From the NCBI GenBank assembly GCA_945911015.1, contig CAMDZW010000001.1, positions 124,001 through 188,000 on the forward strand: a DNA stretch of 64,000 nt, written 5' to 3'. Positions 1-11,361 of this stretch are shown one piece after another. Numbering within the stretch: position 1 is the first letter of the stretch; the number at the start of each line of letters is the position of its first letter. The position numbers were made by a program, and so were the translations under genes. The notes below the pieces were generated by a model. It was not told the origin of the DNA. It saw only the letters and a program-made list of their open reading frames with translations, and ran no database searches. The DNA comes from an uncultured Propionibacteriaceae bacterium. GTDB taxonomy: Bacteria > Actinomycetota > Actinomycetes > Propionibacteriales > Propionibacteriaceae.

Positions 1-1606
1 CAACCATCCACGCCAGCCGTGGATCACTGAGCTCGGCAGGATCCCGGGGCACCCGGGCCATCAGCCCCTTGGCCAAGGGCGCCAACATCTCCAGCGGCGA
101 GTAGTCGAAGGTCCGCATGGTCATGATGACCAACATGAACGCCAGATGGGCCTGGATCGCGACATCGTCGGGCGAGGTCGGCGCCCGCATGACCATCGCA
201 ATGACCTTCTCCTGGGGGAACAGCTGTTCCGGGTGGAAGGCCGCCACCATGACGGCCAACAACTCGTTCACCAGTGATGTCGAGGCCAGTGCCTGGTACT
301 CGTCGTACAGGTCCAGCAACAGGTAGACCGACTTGTCCTGGATCGCGACCAGACCAAGATCGACCAGTAGTTCGTGGCGCAGCGGATCGGCGCGATCCGG
401 CACCAGAGCGAGCGCGGCACGCAACACGGCATAGATGCCGGCGAAGGCGTGGGTCCGGGCAGCAATGTCGACATACTCACGGACCTGGCCGAGCAGATCC
501 TCGTCGAGGTGTTCGGCCGACTCCAGCCGGAACCGGATCGAACTGTATCCATCGTTGATCTCGGCCAGGGCCCGATACACCGCTCGAGTACGGCTGGGCG
601 GCAACGATTCCCGTACGGCATGGGCGACGAGGGCGTGGACCGGCGAAATGGTCGTACCGAAGCCTGACTCGACCACCACCCCAGCGGTGATGGCTTCGTC
701 GACACAGACCTGTTCGCCCAGCTGTGAGGCCGCAGCGGCCAGTTCCGACCGCGAAATCGCATTACGGCTCAGGCAGACGATGTCGGTACTGGCCTGCGCG
801 GAGGTGCTGAGCATGCGGTATCCGGCCAACAGTGGGTTGTCCGAGGCCAGGACCCCGCGCAACGGGATGTCCCAGGCCATGTGCAACTTGGAGATCTCGG
901 CCGGGGTCAGGTGGTCGAGCACGGTCACCACATGCAGGATCGACCCGCCGGTGGCCATGTGGAGCCGTTCACCGCTGCGGGGCGAGATCGTGGCGCCCAA
1001 CCGCTCGGTGGCCAGTGCACGGATCCCCTCCACCGTCAGCGGGGCCAGATGGGTCTGGTCATGGTACGGATCGGTGCGGGTCAGCTCATCGAGGTGGGCT
1101 CCGAACGAGTCGGGCAGGTGGGGAGTCCGTGCCCCGTACACGCCGAAGATCCCGACCTTGGTCAGCCGGGGGATCAGATACCGCAGGACCTGCGCCGACT
1201 GCGGATCGATCCACTGGACGTCGTCGAAGGCCATGAGGTAGCGAGCATCGCCACCGACCTCGTGGAAGAGTTTCAGGATCGCGCGACCGACCGCCACCGG
1301 CTGCACCTGTGGGTCGTGCAAGGGTTCGAAGTCTCCGAACGGCACCCCTGCCGCCGCGAGAATGCGTTCGACAAATCCGTACGGCTCGTTCTGTTCGATC
1401 TCGTCGGCACTGGTGTAACTGACCACCCACTCCCCGTCCGAGCGCGCCTGATCCAGGAGTTCACGAATGAACCAGGTCTTGCCCATCCCCGGCAGTCCGT
1501 GGACCAGTAGAGACATGCCATTCTGGGCGGTTGCTCTGTCCAGGGCGCGACGGGCAGTGTCACGCCGTGAGACCGAGGGAGTGGCCGCATGCGCGTCCAT
1601 CCCCAT
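1..1606 (-). CDS. LuxR-family-type AAA ATPase regulator, partial (runs off window start)
   Basis: Reading the minus strand from ATG at 1606 gives MGMDAHAATPSVSRRDTARRALDRATAQNGMSLLVHGLPGMGKTWFIRELL..., with Walker A GLPGMGKT and a 'LMAFDDVQWID' Walker-B-like motif. The frame is open to base 1. It is not in the supplied ORF track because it is truncated. Confidence 0.75.
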   Translation of the reverse strand, partial: MGMDAHAATPSVSRRDTARRALDRATAQNGMSLLVHGLPGMGKTWFIRELLDQARSDGEWVVSYTSADEIEQNEPYGFVERILAAAGVPFGDFEPLHDPQVQPVAVGRAILKLFHEVGGDARYLMAFDDVQWIDPQSAQVLRYLIPRLTKVGIFGVYGARTPHLPDSFGAHLDELTRTDPYHDQTHLAPLTVEGIRALATERLGATISPRSGERLHMATGGSILHVVTVLDHLTPAEISKLHMAWDIPLRGVLASDNPLLAGYRMLSTSAQASTDIVCLSRNAISRSELAAAASQLGEQVCVDEAITAGVVVESGFGTTISPVHALVAHAVRESLPPSRTRAVYRALAEINDGYSSIRFRLESAEHLDEDLLGQVREYVDIAARTHAFAGIYAVLRAALALVPDRADPLRHELLVDLGLVAIQDKSVYLLLDLYDEYQALASTSLVNELLAVMVAAFHPEQLFPQEKVIAMVMRAPTSPDDVAIQAHLAFMLVIMTMRTFDYSPLEMLAPLAKGLMARVPRDPAELSDPRLAWMV

Positions 1607-1682
1607 GGTGCGCACCTTACATGGAAGTGGCGCCGCGACTGAGCTGCATCCCGACCACCGACTGAGGACATAAAGTTCGTGG

Positions 1683-2084
1683 ATGAGATCTCGTCACATC
1701 AGCACAGTCATCGCCGCCTCGCCTGCGCAGGTGTACGGCTACGCCGCGGACCCGACCCATCTCCCCGACTGGGCGGCTGGCCTGGCCCGGTCCGAGATCG
1801 AGCTGCGTGGCGATGATCTGGTCGCCCAGTCCCCGATGGGTGAGGTGGTGCTCCGATTCGTGCCCCGCAATGACCTCGGCGTGCTGGACCACGACGTCAT
1901 CCTGCCGTCAGGCACCACCGTCACCAATCCACTGCGGGTGCTGGCCCATCCGTACGGCAGTGAGGTGGTCTTCACCGTCCGCCAGATCGAGTTGACCGAC
2001 GACGAGTTCGACCGGGACTGCCAGATGGTGACCGAGGACCTCGAGCGGTTGCGCACCATCGTCGAGTCCGGCGGCCGGATCTGA
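1683..2084 (+). CDS. SRPBCC (START-like) family protein
   Basis: ORF MRSRHISTVIAASPAQVYGYAADPTHLPDWAAGLARSEIEL... has the typical SRPBCC N-terminus. Confidence 0.75.
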   Translation: MRSRHISTVIAASPAQVYGYAADPTHLPDWAAGLARSEIELRGDDLVAQSPMGEVVLRFVPRNDLGVLDHDVILPSGTTVTNPLRVLAHPYGSEVVFTVRQIELTDDEFDRDCQMVTEDLERLRTIVESGGRI

Positions 2085-3182
<1,098 letters not shown>

Positions 3183-3227
3183 CGTTCACGGTTCAACCCT
3201 GGACCCTCGAGAGGTGAGACTGTCCCC

Positions 3228-4316
3228 ATGACTGATTCCAACGGCCAGGACGACCAGGACAACTCTGGCGAGTGGGCCCCCCGCCCATGGGAGCCGAGCG
3301 GTTGGCAGCCGAGCGACGGGTCGGCTGACCAGCCCGACCAGGCCGCTGCGTCGGACGCGTCGTCCGGCGGCCACGGCCCCGACTCCGGTCAGGATGACTC
3401 CGGTCAGGTCGATTCCAGTCATGGGGACAGCGCCGGCGACGATTGGTCGCCCTGGTCCAGTGAGGCCAGCGGTGGCTTCGAGCCGGGCGCCTTCCAGGTC
3501 GAAGGGCTGGACGAGTCGGCCCCGTCGGCGACCGACAATTATGGTCCGGCCGACGACTACTCCCCGTACGGGGACAGCGCGGCTCCCGCCTCGAATGACG
3601 ACTACTCCCCGTACGGCGCCGGTTCGGGCTCCGCAGACCCGTACTCGGCTGCTTCAGCGGCCGATCCGTATGCCACTTCCGGGACCGACCCCTACTCGGC
3701 CGGGTCGGCCACCGACCCCTACTCGGCACCATCGGCCAGCACCGACGACTACTCGCCGATGTCGGGCGGCTACGAGGCCCCGGCCCCGATGGATGCCGCG
3801 CCCGGTCCCCAGCCGCCTGCAGACCCGCCACCGTCGCAAGTGAGCTCGGCCCCATACGGTCAGCAGACTCCGTACGGGCAGCAGACTCCGGCGCCCAACC
3901 CGTACCAGCAGCCGACCCCGCCCCCGACAGAGAGCTTCCCGGCCTACCAGGCGCCGGCGAATCCTCCGAACCAGTACCAGGCACCCAATCCGTACGGGCA
4001 GCAGAATCCCTATGCCCAGCAGAACCCCTATGCCCAGCAGAACCCTTACAACCGGATGCCCGCAGCCTATGGCGGTCCTGCGCTGGCGATCAACCATCCC
4101 CGGGCAGTGCCGACCCTCGTGCTCGGCATCGTGTCCATGGTCTGCTGTGTCCCGGCCGGTGTGGTCGGTCTGGTCCTGGGCATCTCTGCCAACAAGGAGA
4201 TGTCGGCCAACCCGGGTCGTTGGACCGGGCAGGGCATGATCACCGCCGGCATCATCCTGAGCGCCATCGGCACCTCGATCGGCGCGATCACCTATCTGAT
4301 TCAACTGTTCGGCTGA
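3228..4316 (+). CDS. DUF4190-type membrane protein with long disordered P/Q/Y/S-rich N-terminus
   Basis: C-terminal AINHPRAVPTLVLGIVSMVCCVPAGVVGLVLGISANKEM... resembles DUF4190. The N-terminus has NPYAQQ repeats. Confidence 0.8.
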   Translation: MTDSNGQDDQDNSGEWAPRPWEPSGWQPSDGSADQPDQAAASDASSGGHGPDSGQDDSGQVDSSHGDSAGDDWSPWSSEASGGFEPGAFQVEGLDESAPSATDNYGPADDYSPYGDSAAPASNDDYSPYGAGSGSADPYSAASAADPYATSGTDPYSAGSATDPYSAPSASTDDYSPMSGGYEAPAPMDAAPGPQPPADPPPSQVSSAPYGQQTPYGQQTPAPNPYQQPTPPPTESFPAYQAPANPPNQYQAPNPYGQQNPYAQQNPYAQQNPYNRMPAAYGGPALAINHPRAVPTLVLGIVSMVCCVPAGVVGLVLGISANKEMSANPGRWTGQGMITAGIILSAIGTSIGAITYLIQLFG

Positions 4317-4346
4317 CCGGTTGTTCGATCTGCCACAATTGGGGCC

Positions 4347-4709
4347 ATGAGCAACCCGTACGGTCCTGACCCCTACGCCGAGAAGTCAAGCAACCCGTAC
4401 GAGGCCTACGTCCAGTCGTCACCGTACGGGATGCCGATCGCCCAGACCCATCCGCGGTCGGTGCCGGTGCTGGTGATGGGAATCCTGTCCATCATTGCCA
4501 TGCCCTTCCTCGGTCCGTTCGCCTGGGTGATGGGGACCAAGGCCCTGCGCGAGATCGATGCCAGTCCGGGCATGTACAGCGACCGTGGCAACCTCGTGGC
4601 CGGACGCATCCTCGGCATCATCGGCACCGTGATGCTCATCATCGGCGTCATCATCGGCGTGGTCTCGATGGTCGCCTTCGTCGCCTTGATGAGCGCGACA
4701 ACCTACTGA
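4347..4709 (+). CDS. DUF4190-type small membrane protein
   Basis: AQTHPRSVPVLVMGILSIIAMPFLGPFAWVMGTKALREID...; paralogous to the upstream gene. Confidence 0.8.
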   Translation: MSNPYGPDPYAEKSSNPYEAYVQSSPYGMPIAQTHPRSVPVLVMGILSIIAMPFLGPFAWVMGTKALREIDASPGMYSDRGNLVAGRILGIIGTVMLIIGVIIGVVSMVAFVALMSATTY

Positions 4710-4715
4710 CCGGGC

Positions 4716-5021
4716 CTACTGACCGGGGGCCGCCGGGATCACGATCGCCCCGATGATGATCCCCGCGGCCATCAGCGTCAGCAGGGCCACATCGAAGCCA
4801 CGGCTCCGGGCCCGCAGGAGACCGGTCAACCGGTCCGACAGGGTCAGACGGAGCACTGCTCCGACCCCGACTGCCACACCGACGATCCCGGCACCGGTGC
4901 GCCATTCAACGAGGAAGGCGCAGGCCAGACCTCCTGCCACTCCGGCCAGGACGACCAACAGCGGCCACTGCACCGCAGGGACAGTGGCCGCCGTCGTGGT
5001 CGAGATCTTGTCAGCGGGCAT
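4716..5021 (-). CDS. DUF3017 domain-containing membrane protein
   Basis: [82 protein letters not shown]; overlaps the folD 3' end. Confidence 0.75.
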   Translation of the reverse strand: MPADKISTTTAATVPAVQWPLLVVLAGVAGGLACAFLVEWRTGAGIVGVAVGVGAVLRLTLSDRLTGLLRARSRGFDVALLTLMAAGIIIGAIVIPAAPGQ

Positions 5022-5868
5022 CGACGAGCAATTCGGCCCGGTCGACGACATTGCTGAGCAACATGGCACGGGTCAACGGGCCGACCCCGCCGGGGACCGG
5101 CGCGATCAGCGATGCCTTCTCCCACACCGATTCGTCCAGGTCGCCGACCAGGCCCTCATCGGTACGGGTGATGCCGACCGCAACCAGAGCAGCGCCCGGC
5201 TTGATCATGTCGGCTGTCAGCAGACGCGGAGCCCCGGCGGCAGCAATCACGATGTCAGCCTCGCGGGTGTGCGCGGCGAGGTCCCTGGTTCCGGTGTGAC
5301 AGAGGGTGACCGTCGAGTTCTCGGACCGACGGGTCAGGACCAGCCCCATCGGGCGACCGATCGTGGTGCCGCGTCCGATCACCACCACTTCAGCGCCGTT
5401 GAGTTCCACGTCGTGGGCCCGCAGCAGCTCAACGATGCCGCGCGGGGTGCAGGGCAGCGGGCCGGGGGTGCCGAGCACCAAGCGGCCGAGGTTGGTCGGA
5501 TGGAGCCCGTCGGCATCCTTGTCCGGGTCAACCCGTTCGAGGGCGGCGTTCTCGTCGAGGTGCTTGGGCAGCGGGAGCTGGACGATGTAGCCGGTGCAGG
5601 CCGGGTCCTGATTCAGCCGGTCCAGCTCGGCGTCCAGGGTGGCTTGGTCGACATCGGCGGGCAGGTCGACCCGGATCGAATTGATGCCGACCTCGGCGCA
5701 GTCCCGGTGCTTGCCCTTGACATAGGAATGGCTGCCGGGGTCGTCGCCGACCAACACGGTCCCCAGACCTGGAGTGATCCCCTTGGCGCTGAGGGCGGCG
5801 ACCCGCTCGGCGAGATCGGTCTTGATCCGGGCGGCCAGCGGCTTGCCCAACATCTTCTGTGCAGTCAT
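5011..5868 (-). CDS. folD: Bifunctional methylenetetrahydrofolate dehydrogenase / methenyltetrahydrofolate cyclohydrolase
   Basis: [23 protein letters not shown]...[23 protein letters not shown]...[15 protein letters not shown]...[17 protein letters not shown]. Confidence 0.97.
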   Translation of the reverse strand: MTAQKMLGKPLAARIKTDLAERVAALSAKGITPGLGTVLVGDDPGSHSYVKGKHRDCAEVGINSIRVDLPADVDQATLDAELDRLNQDPACTGYIVQLPLPKHLDENAALERVDPDKDADGLHPTNLGRLVLGTPGPLPCTPRGIVELLRAHDVELNGAEVVVIGRGTTIGRPMGLVLTRRSENSTVTLCHTGTRDLAAHTREADIVIAAAGAPRLLTADMIKPGAALVAVGITRTDEGLVGDLDESVWEKASLIAPVPGGVGPLTRAMLLSNVVDRAELLVDAR

Positions 5869-5885
5869 GGATCTGTCCCTTGGCG

Positions 5886-7457
5886 TCAGTGGAAGAAGTG
5901 GCGGGTGCCGGTGAGGTAGAGGGTCACTCCGGCCTCCTGGGCAGCCTTGATGGTCTCGTCGTCGCGCTTCGATCCGCCGGGCTGGACGATCGCCCTCACC
6001 CCGGCCTCGAGCAGGATCGCTGGCCCGTCGGCAAAGGGGAAGAAGGCGTCGGAGGCCGCGACCGATCCGGCGGCCCGTTCTCCGGCCCGCTCGACGGCCA
6101 ACTTGCAGGAGTCGACCCGGTTGACCTGCCCCATGCCGACTCCGACCGAGGCACCACCGGCGGCGAGCAGGATCGCATTGGATTTCACCGCACGGCAGGC
6201 GGTCCAGGCGAAGGCCAGGTCGGCCAGGGTCTGCTCGTCAGCGGGTTCGCCGGCGGCCAAGGTCCAGCTCTGCGGATCGTCACCCTCGGCGTCGACGGCA
6301 TCGCTGGCCTGCATCAGCAGGCCGCCGTCGATGGCGCGGGTCTCCACCCCGCCCGTGCGGCGCGGTTCGACCTTGAGGATCCGGATGTTCTTCTTGCCGG
6401 TCAGGATTTCCAGCGCTTCCGGCTCGTAGTCGGGGGCGCAGATCACCTCGGTGAAGACCTCTGCGACCTGGCGGGCCATGTCTGCGGTCACCACCCGGTT
6501 GGCGGCGATCACCCCGCCGAAGGCCGACAGCGAGTCACAGGCGTGGGCGAGGCGGTGAGCCTCGGCGATGTCGGTGCCGACGGCGATCCCACAGGGATTG
6601 GCATGCTTGATGATCGCCACGGCCGGCTGGTCGAAGTCGTATGCGGCGCGGCGGGCGGCGTCGGTGTCGACATAGTTGTTGTACGACATCTCCTTGCCGT
6701 GCAGCTGTTCGGCGCCGGCCAGACCCGGATGGCCATGTCCGTTGCGATACAGCGCGGCAGGCTGATGAGGGTTCTCCCCATACCGCAGGCTGGCCTGCTT
6801 GTCCCAGGTCGCGCCGATCCAGGCCGGGAAGCTGGTGCCCTCGGAGGTGTCGACCAAGACATTGCCCATCCACGATGCCACCGCGACGTCGTAGCTGGCG
6901 GTGTGCACGAACGCCTTGGCAGCCAGCTGCTGACGCTCGGCCAGGCTGAAGCCGTCGCTGCCCAGCGCCTCGATCACCTGGTCGTAGTCGGACGGGGTGG
7001 TCACCACCGCGACCGACTGATGGTTCTTGGCGGCGGCCCGGACCATGGAGGGGCCGCCGATGTCGATCTGCTCGACGCATTCATCGGCAGTGGCGCCGGA
7101 GGCGACCGTCTCGGTGAACGGGTAGAGGTTGCACACCACCAGGTCGAAGGGTTCGACACCGAGCTCGGAGAGCTGTTCGCGGTGGCTGTCGAGTCGGCGA
7201 TCGGCCAAGATGCCGGCGTGTACCTTGGGGTGCAGGGTCTTGACCCGACCGTCGAGACATTCGGGGAAGCCGGTGAGTGCCTCGACCGGGGTCACCTCGA
7301 CGCCGGCTTCGGCGAGCTTGGCGGCGGTGCTTCCGGTGGACACCACCTGGACACCGGCCTTGGCCAGAGCGTGGCCGAGCTCGACCAGACCGGTCTTGTC
7401 GTACACGGAGACCAGGGCGCGCTTGAGCGGGATCCGGTCGGCGGGGGTGGACGTCAT
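5886..7457 (-). CDS. purH: Bifunctional AICAR formyltransferase / IMP cyclohydrolase
   Basis: [37 protein letters not shown]...[17 protein letters not shown]...[14 protein letters not shown]. Confidence 0.98.
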   Translation of the reverse strand: MTSTPADRIPLKRALVSVYDKTGLVELGHALAKAGVQVVSTGSTAAKLAEAGVEVTPVEALTGFPECLDGRVKTLHPKVHAGILADRRLDSHREQLSELGVEPFDLVVCNLYPFTETVASGATADECVEQIDIGGPSMVRAAAKNHQSVAVVTTPSDYDQVIEALGSDGFSLAERQQLAAKAFVHTASYDVAVASWMGNVLVDTSEGTSFPAWIGATWDKQASLRYGENPHQPAALYRNGHGHPGLAGAEQLHGKEMSYNNYVDTDAARRAAYDFDQPAVAIIKHANPCGIAVGTDIAEAHRLAHACDSLSAFGGVIAANRVVTADMARQVAEVFTEVICAPDYEPEALEILTGKKNIRILKVEPRRTGGVETRAIDGGLLMQASDAVDAEGDDPQSWTLAAGEPADEQTLADLAFAWTACRAVKSNAILLAAGGASVGVGMGQVNRVDSCKLAVERAGERAAGSVAASDAFFPFADGPAILLEAGVRAIVQPGGSKRDDETIKAAQEAGVTLYLTGTRHFFH

Positions 7458-7477
7458 CTGTCACTCCTAGGACGTGG

Positions 7478-7560
7478 TGTGCGCACCCAGGCGGGCGATG
7501 CGCGATGTCTTGGTTCACTCCCCGGTGGTGGTCCCCACCTGCGCCAGTCGTGTGGTGTCA
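7478..7560 (-). ncRNA. ZTP riboswitch (pfl motif) in the purH leader
   Basis: Minus-strand sequence ACACCACACGACTGGCGCAGGTGGGGACCACCACCGGGGAGTGAACC...ATCGCCCGCCTGGGTGCGCACACC contains the pfl hallmarks ACTGGCG, ACCGGGGAGTGA and CCGCCTGGG. It lies directly upstream of the purH RBS/ATG. Confidence 0.92.
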
Positions 7561-7574
7561 GGCTAACGCATTCC

Positions 7575-8156
7575 TCAGGCGCCGAACCACTCGCCGGTCG
7601 CGCGGCGACGCAGGTGCTCGACCAGCATCTCGCGTTCCTCGGCCTTGATCCGTTCGTGCAGGGATTCCTCGGTGTCGTCGTCGCGGACATGGACGCTGCG
7701 CTGGTCGATGATGCGGCCGGAATCGACCCCGGCGTCGACCACGAACAAGGTGGCGCCGGTGACCTTGACTCCGTACTCGAGGGCGTCTCGGACGCCGTGC
7801 ATGCCGGGGAACGACGGCAGCAACGCCGGATGGGTGTTGACCATCTTGCCGGAGAAACGGTCGAGGAAGGCCTCCCCGACGAGCTTCATGAAGCCGGCCG
7901 AGACGACCACATCGGGGTCGTGAGCGGCGACGAGCTCGGTGAGTTCACGATCCCAGGCGGCCCGGTCCCCACCCTTGCGGAACGGATGGGCAAAGGTCGC
8001 GATGCCGGCCTCCTGGGCCCGGACCAACCCGTAGGCCGAGGCGCGGTCGGCGCCGACGGCCACGATCTCGACCGCATAGGACGGATCCTGGGTGGCATCG
8101 ATCAACGACTGCAGCAGGGTTCCCGAACCGGACACCAGGACAACGACTCTCAGCAC
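7575..8156 (-). CDS. purN: Phosphoribosylglycinamide formyltransferase
   Basis: MLRVVVLVSGSGTLLQSLIDATQ...HPALLPSFPGMHGVRDALEYGVKVTGATLFVVDAGVDSGRII. Confidence 0.96.
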   Translation of the reverse strand: MLRVVVLVSGSGTLLQSLIDATQDPSYAVEIVAVGADRASAYGLVRAQEAGIATFAHPFRKGGDRAAWDRELTELVAAHDPDVVVSAGFMKLVGEAFLDRFSGKMVNTHPALLPSFPGMHGVRDALEYGVKVTGATLFVVDAGVDSGRIIDQRSVHVRDDDTEESLHERIKAEEREMLVEHLRRRATGEWFGA

Positions 8157-8204
8157 GGTGAGCAGCCTACCGGGGCCGGGCCTGTCGGATCACCCCAACA
8201 CCGG

Positions 8205-9818
8205 TCACCCCAGGGCCCGCTCGAACTCCTCGCGGATCTGATCCCCTCCTGCGGATCGGTACTCGTCGAGGGCCGCGTCCAGGTCGGACAAGGTGCGTTG
8301 GCCGCGCATGATCTCACCGATTGCGTCTTCGAGCTGGGTCTTCAGGACCGATCCCTTTTCATCATTGGTGGCCGAGTACAGCCCGATCGAGGCGTCGGTG
8401 CGACCGTTGGGGATGATCCGGGTCTCCAGGTCGTGGAAGGCCTTGGTCTTCTCCTGGTAGCCGGGGTTGAACACGACGTACGGGCTGCAGCCGACATAGG
8501 TGAACTCTCGGCCGACCTCGGCGATGCCGGTGTCGGTGAGGACCGGGGTGGACTGTTCCTCGTCCCAGGTGTGGTGGATGCCTTCCTCACCCCAGCGGGT
8601 GTGGAGTTCCTCGGTGCTGCCGAAGGGCGCAGCGAGGTAGTTGATGATCGAGACCAGTTCGCGCACCCGGTCCGGGTCGTCCTGTTTCTTGATGGCGACC
8701 AGGCCAGTGATGCCGGTGCCCAGGCGCTGGGTGCCCATGCCGCCACCGCTGGCGGCGGGGACCTCCATGAACTGCATGTCCAGGTCCGGGTACTGACTGT
8801 TGAGCATCTGGCCCCAACCAACACCACCCCAGCTGAAGAAGACGACATTGCCCGACTGGTACATCGCGGGCGCGTTCACCCCGGCGAAGGCATCGGGATG
8901 GACCAGACCCGCATCCCAAACCTTGATCGCCCATTCGAGGGCGGCGCGGAACTCGTCGGTCTCCTCCTCCTTGACGAACTTGCCGTCGACATTGGCCCAG
9001 TTGTGCGGTGCGTCCCACATCGCGCAGCCGAACTGGCGCACCACGTGCAGCGGCGTGCCAAAGGCGTAGCGGTGTTTGCTGGGGTCGGTGACCGCCGTCG
9101 CCATCTCGAAAGCTTCGTCGGCGTTGGCCGGTTCGATGCTCACCCCGAGCTGATCGGTGATCTCTCCCCGTACGATCCAGGTCCCCGAGCCGACGATGTT
9201 CTGGGCCGGAAGGCCCATGATCTTGCCGTTGACGACCATCGACCGCCAGCTGGTGGTGCTGAGGTTCGCGAGGTTGGGGAAGTCGAGGACCGCATCACCG
9301 GACACCAGTGAGGTCAGGTCCTCGCATCGGGCGTCGAGGGCCTGTGGCATCCGCGGGAAGCCGGGTGGAAAGCGGATGATGTCGGTCAGGGTGTCTTCGC
9401 TGGTGAGCGCAGTGGACAGCTTGTTGCTGTAGTCGGCGCCGGGCATGATCTGCGCGTCGAAGGTGACGCCGAGCCGTTCGTTGAGGCCCTGCCACCACTT
9501 GTTGCGCGACATGGTGATCGGCGCCTTCACCTCCTGGTTGAACATGGCGGTGACTGTGCCACCGGTCCCGGGAGGCCCGTCGGTGGTCGGCTGTGTCGGC
9601 CGTGGGTACTTGAGGAATCCTTGCGGCACACCTGCGGCATCGCCGGGCAGATCGGGTTCGACGGCGTCGACCGGCTGGTAGGTCGGCAGGGTCACCCCGT
9701 CGCCCTGGACTCCTGCATCAGGCCCCTTCGCGGGCCCGGTCGTGCAGGCGGCGCTGGACACGGCGAGGGCAGCTGCGCCCATCATGACCGTCCGGCGGGG
9801 AACTCGGACTTCAACCAT
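8205..9818 (-). CDS. Extracellular sugar-type ABC solute-binding lipoprotein
   Basis: MVEVRVPRRTVMMGAAALAVSSAACTTGPAKGPDAG (lipobox-like SSAAC); large SBP fold with ...MFNQEVKAPITMSRNKWWQGLNERLGVTFDAQIMPGADYSNKLSTALTS.... Confidence 0.85.
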   Translation of the reverse strand: MVEVRVPRRTVMMGAAALAVSSAACTTGPAKGPDAGVQGDGVTLPTYQPVDAVEPDLPGDAAGVPQGFLKYPRPTQPTTDGPPGTGGTVTAMFNQEVKAPITMSRNKWWQGLNERLGVTFDAQIMPGADYSNKLSTALTSEDTLTDIIRFPPGFPRMPQALDARCEDLTSLVSGDAVLDFPNLANLSTTSWRSMVVNGKIMGLPAQNIVGSGTWIVRGEITDQLGVSIEPANADEAFEMATAVTDPSKHRYAFGTPLHVVRQFGCAMWDAPHNWANVDGKFVKEEETDEFRAALEWAIKVWDAGLVHPDAFAGVNAPAMYQSGNVVFFSWGGVGWGQMLNSQYPDLDMQFMEVPAASGGGMGTQRLGTGITGLVAIKKQDDPDRVRELVSIINYLAAPFGSTEELHTRWGEEGIHHTWDEEQSTPVLTDTGIAEVGREFTYVGCSPYVVFNPGYQEKTKAFHDLETRIIPNGRTDASIGLYSATNDEKGSVLKTQLEDAIGEIMRGQRTLSDLDAALDEYRSAGGDQIREEFERALG

Positions 9819-9954
9819 GGTGGCCTCCATCGGCACATGAGTACGGATGGGACCACTGTTGCGCCCGGTGACGCTACGGAACCTCACACTGAGACGCGCG
9901 TCCCGCCCTCTGGAATGATCCCCGGGAATGAATTCGTCCGGAGAAACGCTCGAC

Positions 9955-11199
9955 TCAGCCCGGCCGACGGATCAGGCCCCAGACCAGACCGACCGCCATC
10001 CCGGGGATACCCAGCAGCGCCGGGGCAATGATCAGGAGTTCAAGCACCTGTGGTCCCAGATCCACCAGACGGCCGGCACCGAAGTCTCCTCGGGCGGCCA
10101 GCGCGACCAGCGGGACGACCAGCCCGGACAGTGCCCCGGCCAGTCCACCGACCAGCGCGGTCTCGTCGAACCGGGCCCTCGGACGGGACCGTACGGTGAT
10201 CGCTGCGGCCACCGCCCCGGCCAGAATGCCGACGGCGAGCCAGCTGAACGAGACCGTCAGACCCGGACCTTCAGGGGGCAGCGCTGCGGTGATCGGGACG
10301 GCGGGGAGCAGCCCCAGATGGGTGTCGGCCGGCGAGACGAGGCTGCCCAGGCCGAGGCTGAATCCGGGGCCGAGGATCCATGCGACGGTCCACACCAGGA
10401 GCGTCGGCACATAGGCAAGCTGCAGCGCAGTGAGGCCGACCGCGCCTCCGGCACCGGAGACGATCTGGGCCTCGAGGTCGCCGGCGGCTCCGCGATTGAG
10501 GACCAGGGCCGTGGTCAGCGCTGCCGCCGCGCCGGCGAAGATCACCAGCTGCGAGGCGAGGACGGCGCGCGGGATGGCACGGGCCCAAGCAGGCAGCAGC
10601 TCCATCAGGTCCAACCCGGCCCCTCTGGTCGCCCCGACCAGCCCGGCAGTGCCGGCCAGCACGACCGTGCCGATGAGCAGGCGCAGGCTCACCGCTCCCG
10701 ACACCAGAGCCACGACCGACACGATCACCACGTAGGTCGCGACCAGGAGTCCACCGACGCGACCGACCAACCTGGCACGGCCGGACCAGGTGTTGTCCTC
10801 GACGGCCAGGGCAGCCTGCCTCGCGGCGAGCGTGGCGCATCCCCGTACGGTCAACCAGGACAGCACCGACAGTCCCAGAGGGATCAGGTTGACCGGCAGC
10901 CCGGCGAGCATGACGGTCGCGCCGTGGCCGAGCAGCCACAGATCGGTGCCGAAGCCGAAGACGGACGACAGCGGTGCCCCGTCACCGGGGAGCCAGCCGA
11001 TCACGGCCAGGCCGGTGACGATGATCCATGCGGCCGCAGCAGCGATCAGGCCCCCACCGGTGGCGGCGAGGAACCAGCCGACCAGAGGGGAGGGTGGGTC
11101 CGGAGTCAGACTTGGGGCCGGCGAGGTGGCGTGGAGTCGTACGCGGCCGGATCGGCGTTGGTGAGTGGTGCTTCCGCCTCGCGGGGTACGTTTCGACAT
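9955..11199 (-). CDS. perM: DUF6350 / PerM-like polytopic membrane protein
   Basis: Multiple TM segments (PSPLVGWFLAATGGGLIAAAAAWIIVTGLAVIGWLPGDG...). It sits upstream of purN/purH as Rv0955 (perM) does in mycobacteria. Start MSKRTPRGG at 11199. Confidence 0.75.
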   Translation of the reverse strand: MSKRTPRGGSTTHQRRSGRVRLHATSPAPSLTPDPPSPLVGWFLAATGGGLIAAAAAWIIVTGLAVIGWLPGDGAPLSSVFGFGTDLWLLGHGATVMLAGLPVNLIPLGLSVLSWLTVRGCATLAARQAALAVEDNTWSGRARLVGRVGGLLVATYVVIVSVVALVSGAVSLRLLIGTVVLAGTAGLVGATRGAGLDLMELLPAWARAIPRAVLASQLVIFAGAAAALTTALVLNRGAAGDLEAQIVSGAGGAVGLTALQLAYVPTLLVWTVAWILGPGFSLGLGSLVSPADTHLGLLPAVPITAALPPEGPGLTVSFSWLAVGILAGAVAAAITVRSRPRARFDETALVGGLAGALSGLVVPLVALAARGDFGAGRLVDLGPQVLELLIIAPALLGIPGMAVGLVWGLIRRPG

Positions 11200-11361
11200 C
11201 GCAGCCCATTGTGGCGCGACCCACCCATCCCCCGCGTACGGACACGCCGCCACTGGAGCTCGTTGCCCGCACGGATAGACTCGCCAGGTTGGAACGGGGT
11301 GCAAGGATTTGGCAATCGGCCCGGGGATTGTAACGATTGGGACTCGATTGAGCCGGAAGGA

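Noticed and set aside
5859-9311. 1150-aa plus-strand ORF
   Set aside because: It is antisense to purH, purN and the SBP gene, all strongly supported on the minus strand. The translation is low-complexity G/D/R/H-rich, typical of mirror ORFs in high-GC DNA.
9928-11361. N-terminal part of the supplied 1109-aa plus ORF
   Set aside because: This segment is antisense to the perM/DUF6350 gene. The real gene begins near 11362, where the amino-acid composition changes to a plausible protein.
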